The translations under genes and the position numbers were made by a program. Source: Blasia pusilla (Eukaryota > Marchantiophyta > Marchantiopsida > Blasiales). Taken from it: 64,000 bases of DNA. The notes under the pieces were generated by a model. That model searched no databases and was not told where the DNA came from. It was given only the letters and a program-made list of their open reading frames with translations. The stretch is from contig CM114271.1 of the NCBI GenBank assembly GCA_050084515.1, forward strand, positions 46,934,001 through 46,998,000, in the 5' to 3' direction. Positions 54,697 to 64,000 of the stretch are shown here, piece after piece; position 1 is the stretch's first letter, and each line of letters starts with the position of its first letter.

Positions 54697-55539
54697 CTTG
54701 TCGCCCACGCTGTAAAGACACATATTCCAGAAATCGAATTACTTGCACCATCCTTCAATCCGATTTTCGACGGCTTCAATCACAGTCCCCATTTTCCAGA
54801 ATGCTTTGAACCGTTCGTTTCTAGACTCACTTGCCGTGGGACAGACAGCGCCACTCTCACCACCACGCTTCGTAAGGTCTATGGCAAACTCTTGAGAGCG
54901 ACTACGCTGGCAAGCTACCGCCCAGAATGTGACCTATGTTGTGTCCAAGAGTTACCACGACAACTGTACAGCCAACCATCGTCAAGCCAGCTCAATTTCG
55001 AGACAATTCATGACAGAAATTGGAACGGAAGAATCTAGTGTCCATGTGAGACATCAACCCGAAGCCGTCTTGAAGTAGAGTAGTTGAACTAAGTAGCATG
55101 GCTCAGATGGGAACAGTCTATGTCAAGAGGTTTGGTGGAGGTGCGTGCAGTTGTATACATCACGCCTTGACATGCAAATATTCTGTTTGTCAATGCTTAA
55201 AATCGAGGCGACATCGCTTCATGAAGCTAAGCTACAATCAGCGGAATCTATCAGTTATAAACCTACTGGGAGAATCGTGTCCGCTCTGTATCCATGCATA
55301 CTACGATTCCCAGGCTAGGGGCTATCGCGAAAAGGATCCAACACTCCATCGGAATGCTCACAGTTGCCTTTGTAGACCTCAATCATTCCAAATAGACTGT
55401 ATTCATTAAGTGGTGCCTATAGTAGCCTTGTGATCATAGACCCCGCGCGCGAGTTGGACGGTGCCCGAGTTCAATCCACCCACACACACAGATTGAGTGA
55501 ATGAAGCGATCCAAAGGGCCTCGGGGGTCTAACTGATTG

Positions 55540-55542
<3 letters not shown>
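54697..55542 (-). promoter_or_regulatory. Leader and upstream region of the F-box gene
   Basis: Assigned by position. A possible leader-intron acceptor sits at about 54709-54717. No other clear signal is seen. Confidence 0.35.

Positions 55543-55581
<39 letters not shown>
55543..55581. repeat. (GA)n microsatellite upstream of the F-box gene
   Basis: An uninterrupted GA run of about 39 bases, some 850 bases upstream of the F-box start. GA/CT runs in plant promoters can bind GAGA-binding (BBR/BPC) proteins; a role here is inference. Confidence 0.9.
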
Positions 55582-55583
<2 letters not shown>

Positions 55584-58500
55584 GATATGGTTGGTGCTTT
55601 CCATAGCCGCCGATGGTCACCACAGCCATAGAGAGAGGTGCAGAAGAATTTCAAGTACTCCCAGTGAAGCAGGGGGTCGGAATGAGTGTCGATACCGCAG
55701 GGTGCACGGCAAGGCTGACCAATGCTGCCATAAAATCATTGTAACAAAGGATTTGCTCCCGTGCTAAGGATTTCAGTCTAGTACCACTGATGCGCTTCGG
55801 GTTACCGAAAGCATTTGTAGTGGAGGATGACCGGCCGTCCGTCGCGAGCGCTACACCTACGACAAAATACATCTCCACCATGAAGTTCGCAACGGATCGA
55901 GGACCATCGCGTGACCAGCGCGGCCATGGCTCCTCCTCCTACTTCAAGCATTCCGAAGTACAAGGCGCGCCACCACCTGCCGGTTTCCTTCCGGATACCG
56001 TCGGTTTGTGAGAGCTGTAACTCCCAATTGAAGCTATTGTGAGAACTCGAAGACCAATCTGAGTAACGCAATTCCCCGAAAGCAATCCGGCGCAGAAGAT
56101 GCTCGGACTAGCCGCAGTCGGTGCTTGAACACTATGCAGAAGGTCGATAACAGGCAGCATTCTCGGAGCATGCTTCGTTATGGAGGTGGATGGTCAATTA
56201 GGACATCCATTCATTACTAGTTCAAAGACCAAAATTACAGCATGGACGTGTTCATGTGCATCCCAGAGAAAGAGCACCAGTTCGGCCATCGGACTTAAGT
56301 CCTGACAGTCACTCACGGGAGAAGAGACGGACCTCAAGCTGATCAGCATTTGAAGGCGCGCATTGGATCACGGGAATTTCCGACTCCCGACAACAGAAAC
56401 GTTGCGGTCTTCCCTACGTCCTCACATCCATGACGCCCGACAGCCTGCATTGCAACGGTTACTGCCTACGGAAGGCTGGTATGAAAACCCTCTCGATCCG
56501 CCATTTACATAGAGAATCGCTACGAAGATTCTACCAGGTGCAGGATGAGACGCACACAGGACACATGCATTCGTAGCTCACGGCACTGGCACCAATCCAG
56601 GGCTCACAGAGGCAGCAAATAGATGATGGATGGTGTTGCGTGCAGGTAGGGCGGGCGGGGTGGCGACGGAGCTACCTCACTCCCGCACGCTTTCCTCCCC
56701 GACACCGAGAGCTCCTTTCCAATCCTTAAGCTGACCGGAAACTATCGCTCCTGCTCCATTGTGTCCTCTCTTGGGAAACGAAATCTACAGGTCCTGCAGA
56801 GCATCCGACTGTCATAGCACACACAGTCGATCTGAATGACGAGCATCCGGTTTGGCAACCGAGACATTCATGGCGCTTGGCCCACAGCGCGTATTTCTCG
56901 AACAACCTACTCCTGAGCAATCAATCTCTTTAGCCACCGCGGAAACCCCAGCCCGGCTATGACGTCACGAGGAAACGCTCGACCGGCAGGTAAATTTGCA
57001 ATGCTGACATTCCCTCAACAAGTTGCGGGCCTCTCGCAACAGCAAGCTCAGTCGCTCTTGGCGAGACTGCGGCCGTCGCGAGCCCCGCATCCTCCTCTAC
57101 ACATCATCCTCCTCGATCAGCCGCGACGCCGGTGGCCCCACACGCACTTCTCACCTCTCTCTCGGCGCCCTCGAAATCAGACTCTCCTCCTCTCGCGGAT
57201 CCCCTCGCCGCTCCCTCGCCCCGACTGTGCGCGTCCCCTCGAAATTGTGCGTTTTCACCTCCTCTTCTTCCTCTCCCCCTCCTCCTTCCTCCTCCTCCTG
57301 ACTCACTCGCTCACTCATCCTAGTTGCCACGCCAATCCTCTCTACCGTCTCACTATCCATCCACTCCCATCCGCCATCCCTCCCTTCCAACGTCCTTCCT
57401 TCGAGGCACTCGGCGCACAAACCCCCGGCTTTTCCTTCGCGGTGCATTTAACAACCTCACCCCACAACGACAGCCATCGGTCCCCGGCTCGTTCCGCAGC
57501 TGTGGGAAGGGACGGGCCGAAGGCGGCAGCAGCTGACAGCGCGGCACTGCAGCCACGCAGTCGGTCAGTCAGGGCCAGGCAGGAAGCAGCGGGGAGGCTT
57601 GGGAAAGGGGAAAGGGAAGGCGTGACGAACAGAGAGCGAGCTGTTGTGGGAGACGATGGCAGTTCTCCCGGCCGTGGGTGGAGGTGGAACAGACGAAATG
57701 GACCCGCAGGAAGGGGCAAGGAAAGGCAGTCCCACACGCGCGCGGGTGCTGTACAGCTTCGCCTGCTATCCTTCGTCACCGAGCCCGCGCGGGAGCTCCT
57801 ACGGGGTTAGTCGGGATCCTCGACCGTGACTGCGAAATCCAGGATTACCACGTAGTTTAAGGATTGATGTGGTGCGTAACATAGTTGTGGGGGTCCGGGA
57901 TGTGCTTTCGGTACTTTCTCCCGGTCCAGGACTTGCGATCTCCAGGGGCCGGGGATTCTGACCGGTGGACCGGAAGCGTAGCTTATGGGGGTTTTGACCG
58001 GCTGTGAGGAGCCGGACAGTGGCGTCCAAAGGAAGAGAGAAGGGCGGGGCGGTCGTACGTCTAGTTAGGACACGTTTCCAATATGGCCACGTGTCTGTTA
58101 TTAATCTCGTACATTGGAATCAGTCTGTGTGTGAGTGGGTTCACATGCACGCCCATCAGTGGGCGCCACGCGTCGACAGCTTCTTCACGCCCGCGTCCGC
58201 GTGCGTCGCAAATTCCTCTGCCGAGAACCCAACAATCATCATGGTATTTCTGTGCCGCCTTCTCGTTTCTCAGCCCTACTCATCCTCGTCTCGCCGGCAA
58301 CATTTCTTATTCACGGCGCGTTCCCCCGGCAGTATTCGGACGTCGACGCCAAAAGCGGCTCCACTTTCAACTCCGGGTGCTCCGAAAGTCCCCGCCGCCG
58401 GCGCCAGCCATGGAGACCACCCTATCATCATCACTCTCATCATGCCGCATCATCTCATCATCATCGGCCGTAATTCCCGTTTCTTTAACGGGAACTTCGA

Positions 58501-58870
58501 CTTTGGGATCTTTTCTGGATGACGCTTCGAGCCTTCGACGACATTAGATTTTGCCAAAGTTCCGTCCGCGAAGATCCGTCGTGGAGCTTTCTTCTCCCGC
58601 CCCCGCCTTGCATGATGACCCACGCACTTTACGAGAGCGACAGCCAATCCGGCTCTCTCGCGTGTCCAGCTGCGCTCGAAGTCGACTTTCCGTCGTTGTG
58701 GGTGCGAAATCCGCCTGCATGTAAGTTCACCCAGGTTACGACTTTCCGGATATCTGCCGAGCGGCGCGCCGTATACTCCGGCTTTTAAAGCGCCCCATAC
58801 ACTCCTTAACGCCGACGCTGTTAAGGAGGTTCGTCCCGCCCCGTCGCACTTCCAACCACGTGTACGCGGT
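55582..58870. other. GC-rich interval without a recognised gene
   Basis: Overlapping ORFs up to 283 codons occur because stop codons are rare in GC-rich DNA, especially at 56960-58550. Their translations are Pro/Ser/Arg-rich with no domain. Could be a distal promoter or an unrecognised transcript. Confidence 0.35.
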
Positions 58871-59830
58871 CCAATCGCTGAGCCCCCTCGGAGCTCGTCT
58901 AGTCAGTGAGTCCCCCAGGGAGAAGGGACGGAGTGGCGTGCTCCAACCACCCAAAGTCAAGGGTTCGAACCCTACGGCGTCTGACCGAAACAGTTTGTCT
59001 CGTCCGTAGCGGGCAGCCCGTGGGATACGGACCTCTACACTGTATTTGTACACGTGAGGAAGTGGGCGGACTGTACAGTATCCCAGCGCGGGTCAAGGGT
59101 AAAAAGTGAATAGTCATGGGTCTTTAAATGCGTTTTCGCCCCCAACGAACCGGCAAAATCGCCAACTCGAGATCTTTACCACTACCGTGCTGGCGAAGAA
59201 AACGTCCGGCGGTTTCCTCTTTTGTTCGCTTTTGCGGCTGCGGCGAGGACACCGTTAATGAACACGGAGATAACTTCTGGACCCCAAATCTGCCTCTCGA
59301 GATTTGGTTCCCGCACTTTAATGCGACGACAAGTCTTACCATTAGCGACCTTCTCCAAAACGACACCCACTAATTTCCGTACTTAACAGACCTAACTAAT
59401 TGCTAACACAACCGTAATCGCGCTTCTTAGAGCGCTAATCTCATCATATGCGAGGGAGACGAAAACGGTTAATCCATCCTTTCTTGTCTCTATAGGCTCC
59501 GGGGACCTCCCGTTTGTCTTACCCGCGACTCAAGTAATCGTCCAGACTTCTTTATTTCCCTAAGCTACTGATAATAATAAGATCACTTCTCTCGCCTCTA
59601 GTGCTATGATTATTGTGATGACTTTTCTCGCCTACGGTTTACAATACTGACTCCACTCCGGTCGTTATGATATTAACTAATGATGGATGTGGTTTTCACG
59701 AAGAAAAACGATTTAATTAAAGTAATCCAAATATGATTTCCTTTTCCAATTTTGTCATCTTAGCCTTATGAGGTCTGTTTTACTAGTTAGCATGCATTAG
59801 TTAGAATTAAAACCCGGCTACTTATTATTT
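58871..59830. other. Spacer grading from GC-rich to AT-rich
   Basis: Contains an isolated palindrome AGGGTTCGAACCCT near 58960 (see rejected tRNA). Otherwise nothing recognised. Confidence 0.35.
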
Positions 59831-59870
59831 AAAACCCACAGGCATTTGAGTGCAAATGCCTATGGGTTTT
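59831..59870. repeat. Short hairpin, 18-bp arms with one mismatch
   Basis: AAAACCCACAGGCATTTG (59831-59848) pairs with CAAATGCCTATGGGTTTT (59853-59870) around an AGTG loop; 17 of 18 positions pair, the exception being 59839/59862. Confidence 0.75.
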
Positions 59871-60338
59871 CAATAAAATATGGAATAAAAAATCCAAGAA
59901 CACAACCCCTCCCCACCAAAGAAATATAACTTCTTAAAATGCGTGCATGATAGGAAGGGAAGGAAAATCAAATCATATCCCTATTTTGTCTTATTCTATC
60001 ATTATTTTGTTCTATTATGCATGTGGTGTTGCCAATAATAGAATACACAAATAATTGGAATTTCATAGATTAAAGTAATTTGATAATTTAGAATGCAAGT
60101 GAGAGTATGTGCAAATAATCGCCATCCTGGGAAGTGGGGAGATGGGGCATGATGAGAACCTATGCAATTAAAAGAGGATGGGGTTCGACGAAACCCTCCT
60201 CATGTGTTGACACCTATATTATGAGGGTTCTTATGGTGTTGACACATGTCATTTTAAGAAAAATGACTTCAATTATGAGGAGACAATTAAATAGAGAAGA
60301 GAAGGGAGGAGCGAAAGCTTTTTAAAATTTGAAGATCA
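59871..60338. other. AT-rich spacer, possibly inside a Helitron
   Basis: No coding feature. If the Helitron-like end at 60339-60366 is real, part of this stretch belongs to that element; its 5' end was not found. Confidence 0.3.
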
Positions 60339-60366
60339 CCCGTGCAAAGCACGGGCAACCCTCTGA
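60339..60366 (+). mobile_element. Helitron-like 3' terminus
   Basis: CCCGTGC, loop AAA, GCACGGG (60339-60355) is a perfect 7-bp stem. Seven bases later comes CTGA (60363-60366), which fits the CTRR end of Helitrons, and the next base is T as expected for insertion at AT. Replicase or helicase sequence is absent, so it would be a non-autonomous copy. Confidence 0.45.
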
Positions 60367-63300
60367 TCGAATATGAAGAAGGCATCTTTTCTTTCAATAT
60401 CTTATCGGCATAGATTATGTTTCCTAGCAAAACAAAATTATGTTCTTTTCTGAGATATCCATAGTCAAATTTTATGCGAAAAGCATACATCCTCCTATTT
60501 CATAGACTTGGATTCCTGTAGAGTTGAGGTTATTTCACATTTGTGGCCCTCATCCTAAGAGTAGAGAGTGTAAACTACATACAACAAGGCAGAGCAACCA
60601 TGTGTAGTCCTACAACTTGTTTGACGGGACAAATACTTGCGAGTGTCTTTGGGATTAATAAGGCTTAGAGGATGTTTGCTACATTAGAGATAAATCCAAT
60701 ACACGTTGGACTCACAACAATGAAACCCAACGATAAAAAGAAATGTACTTCCAAATTTTCTTTGTCTTTCTCCCTCTTCAGTGGTTCACAATGTGAGGAG
60801 AAAAAATCCCAGTTTTTTCTCATGGTTCTCTCCTTCTAACAACCTTATGGTATTTTTTGGTCTCGTATTTATAAAAGCCAACTTTCTCATTGGTTGTGTA
60901 TGCCGAGGTCAATTTTTACTTTGTTTCTCCCTTGCTTTGCATAACTTAATTATATTCCAAGACAAACATGCCTCGCCCATTTGTTGTTGTTGAGAAAAGT
61001 GGTTAGTTCTTGGTTCAAGGGCTTGAGCGGGTAGAGAGGGAGAGTGTCCCACCCCCCTTATAGGTATTTATGGGGTTCTTTGGAGGAACCCCACCTTCCC
61101 CTATTTTTCCCCTCAGGCCGTTAATTTTGGCCCTCAACCCAAACATAGTTTGCGACCCGCGAACCAGCGTTTGACTAGTTATACATCAACATGGTTTGGC
61201 GGAGGCTTCTTGCAACTTATGCAACTCTTTGATCCACAAACTCATCTTGGAGCTCGGACCCGCGTTTCATATGTCTCATGTTTAGCGCCCGTCTTGACTC
61301 ACTGTTTGGCATCTCGTGGTTGTCTTGCCGCCCTTTGCGTTTCATAACTAGTTTCGTAGCGTCTCGCCCATCTTGACTACTCACGTGTTCGTTGCTTCTC
61401 GTCCTTGACTTGGTATTTTGCTCCAAGGTCTCGAACCTTTCTTGCCTCAGCTTTTTCTCCACAATTAGCGACGTGCCTTTCTCACATAAGGCTAGTCTCC
61501 AAACACGTGCGTGTCTAGCCTAACATTAGTCCCGTGGTTGGTTCTATCTCCCTTTCTAGTCACGTGACTTGCTAGTCTAGGTTGCAACTTTGGTGGATCA
61601 CACCAAGATCTTTCCTCCTTGGATCCGCAATCATGATTTGATTCTTGAGTGCCCCGCTAGTGTGGGCGCCATACTCTCACCTATTTGCAACGAATTATCA
61701 AATCTTCTACTTTATTCTATATTTCTATATGAATTTTTTTTAATTCCTCCTATATATTGGATTTTGTTTCTTAAAGTCATTTGGAAAATGTTGTGGCGGA
61801 AAACCTTTGTATAACTAAGACGATAAAATGAGGAATGAAAGCATTTTGAAAATGACCCCAATTAATTGTTGAATTCCGTTGTAAATTAACCATCTTCCCT
61901 TACCAACATCAATAATTTGTTTGTGGTAGGGAAATCCCATCTTCATAGATGTCTTATCTCAATTTACCACTTTGTATGAATTTTCCATCTTCCATCTACT
62001 TAGAAGATAAATAATCATCCCATTTTCTCATCAATATTTGACAATTGATATGTCCTCTTCATGCCATATTATTTTCTAAACCACAAACATATCCCCAAAT
62101 GCATATGTATCCAATAATGGCATAGTCAAATGATTTATGATCAAGGCTAAACTTCCCAACCTTATGTGCTTTTGCCAAAAGTTTTTCCATTTCATTGCAT
62201 CTTGATGACCACAAGTTATAAAACAAAATTCCAAATCTATTTATTTAAAAAAAAAAACCAACACGTTGCTATCATAGGTATTTATCTAGGAATCCATATG
62301 AACAAGAAAAATCTTATAATTGGTGTAGAGTGTTCTCATTGAAATTAGGGCTTAAATCCATATAAGCCATTCATTTTAATAATTTCTTGTATTTTTTCAA
62401 TGAGCATAGACGCTTATTGGTTGTTGTAATTTTAGCCAAATCTTACATGACATTACCATTTCTCAAAAAACCAATTGTTGTCCATATTACAAGTCCATGT
62501 TAAACCACTTGATTCCCATGAAAAGATCAATGTAAAGATTTGTTCTTTTGTAAGCACAAAGTACTAAGATCTAGGTATCAACTTAGCACATAGCTTTTTC
62601 AACCCTATATGGTCTCCTACTTATTCTTGGATTTCACTCAAACTAATAGTTGAATCTTATTGCTATTATTCTCTTCAAATCTGAACGCTTTCAAAAATTG
62701 AAAGTACTACTCTCAATTGTAACTATCCATGCACTAGATACTATCAAGTATGATCCATGATTGTTTCAGCCAACATGTATGCCCCGAGGTATGGCCACAT
62801 CCTTCTTGGTTTGTTACGAAAATCAAATTGTAAAGATGTAGGTTAATAGCAAAGAGCAAAATCTCTAATGGAATATGGTTAGATAAGATTGGAGTGTTTC
62901 TCGTTCATTTTCCTCCGGAGTTTAGATTGCTCAAGTTTTATGGATAAATTACTTATTGCAGATGTTATGGCTTGGTTTCATACCTTGGTGCATCATCCCC
63001 TATGTCTTGAATACAAATTGATACACATCCCTTGTATAGCAATGTCTATAATTTCAACTTTAAGGTAAACATGTTATATAAGGATTACATAACCTCAATA
63101 GAACTCCTAAGTCCAAATTATGGATTGGTTATTTACCAATCTACTGATGTTAGAAATATCCATAAAGCATCACAAGAAAACTAAAGTTAATGCATATTTT
63201 GCATTTCGATTAGTACAATAAAAATTAAGATGACTATTCTTCAAGACGTGTAATCTTCCCCATATATTCAACGACATCATTTCTTATATGTTCTATAATA

Positions 63301-64000
63301 GAATCATTTTACTCGTGGAACACAACCACGTGCATTGCCCATTCCTTAGTAATATAATGGCTTGTGTCACTTCTTTTAAGATAGATCACTGAGATCTAGT
63401 AGAGCGCCTTCGTGAGTAGTGGAGGACAGACTCAATAGGTGAAGGATGACTTGTTGAGGCCTCGGGAAACTTGAGAGAGCAGGTTTCCCCTTCATTTCGG
63501 CTCATTTGGAGCTATATTGTGAAACTTATTATTTTAGGTAAGTACCATTTTGAGCATATGTTTGATTTTCTATTTTTGGTAAGTGACCCTTGACCTCCTA
63601 CATCATGTCAAGAGCCAAGGAGGTGGCTTGGGAGCATATCTTACCATGGAGAGAGCTTGGGAGAGGGGAGGGGTATGCCTCAAGGAAAGAGAGTTTGAGA
63701 GCTCATTCTCTCTATGTCGAACCTCTTCGCATGAGGCTGCGGAGCTATGATCTTGCTTGCCTTGTGTGTGTAACCCAAGCCTCTCATTAGAAGAGTAGGT
63801 TTGGTTTGACATTGAGAGAGACATGTGCGAGTGCATACATGTGAGAACTATGGTGTTGTGAGATAAATTGGATCTTATTTTACAAAGAGATAATGAGCTC
63901 TCAAACTCTCTCTCCTTGAGGTATTGGAGATATTTTGGTACTTCTTGTCTCGTTGTTTGGATGCCATGAGTTAGCATGGGATCGTGCGGGTTTGTGTGTG
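60367..64000. other. AT-rich gene-poor interval to the right edge
   Basis: A GC-richer part at 61100-61680 and an AT-rich remainder. ORFs up to 124 codons have no family match and no exon set could be built. Probably transposon-derived. Confidence 0.35.

Noticed and set aside
58899-58985. tRNA gene around GGTTCGAACCC, with GTCAG...CTGAC as acceptor ends
   Set aside because: The motif is a box-B-like palindrome, but the T stem is poor, three extra bases separate it from the presumed acceptor, and no D or anticodon arm fits. It may at most be a tRNA-derived relic.

Overview
This is a stretch of a plant nuclear genome. It holds three complete multi-exon genes, one nearly complete gene, and long gene-poor intervals. 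All genes have GT-AG introns of tens to several hundred bases. The four families (a calcium-dependent-kinase-related kinase, an F-box/kelch protein, a long coiled-coil protein ending in CWPW...EPLV, and a secretory C2H2 protein) are families I know from land plants. Gene spacing of about one per 16 kb, moderate introns, long GC-rich leader regions and a gypsy polymerase of the MCGDY...YAMPT...EEIFD type fit a bryophyte. A liverwort such as Marchantia is my best guess, at low confidence; nothing here fixes the species.

Layout, left to right. (1) Minus strand, 4259 down to the left edge: a secreted or membrane protein with a signal peptide, one C2H2 finger, conserved cysteines and a C-terminal membrane helix. 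Its last few codons are probably outside the window. (2) 4.3-8 kb: AT-rich spacer with two degenerate tandem arrays, a short hAT-like non-autonomous transposon and a strong foldback hairpin. (3) Plus strand, 8982-12814: five-exon coiled-coil gene, 734 residues. (4) 12.8-34 kb: no convincing host gene. It holds tandem repeats, a decayed Ty3/gypsy reverse transcriptase on the minus strand, two further hAT-like elements side by side, a long TC microsatellite, and two diverged GC-rich segments that look like copies of one family. (5) Plus strand, 35907-40554: eleven-exon CDPK-related kinase, 578 residues, with an acylation-type N-terminus and small upstream ORFs. (6) 40.6-52.7 kb: spacer with two tandem arrays. 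(7) Minus strand, 54696-52985: three-exon F-box/kelch gene. (8) 54.7-64 kb: GC-rich upstream region of the F-box gene, then AT-rich transposon-like DNA with a Helitron-like 3' end and a strong short hairpin.

The genes are neighbours, not an operon; nothing in the sequence links their functions. Exon boundaries were worked out by hand from frame continuity, splice consensus and family motifs. All coding models keep frame across every junction. No CRISPR array, rRNA or convincing tRNA was seen. The most interesting items are the secretory C2H2 protein (a 'zinc finger' that should lie outside the cytosol), the family of hAT-like elements with decayed 8-bp target duplications, the overlapping upstream ORF at the kinase start, and three strong hairpins outside genes.
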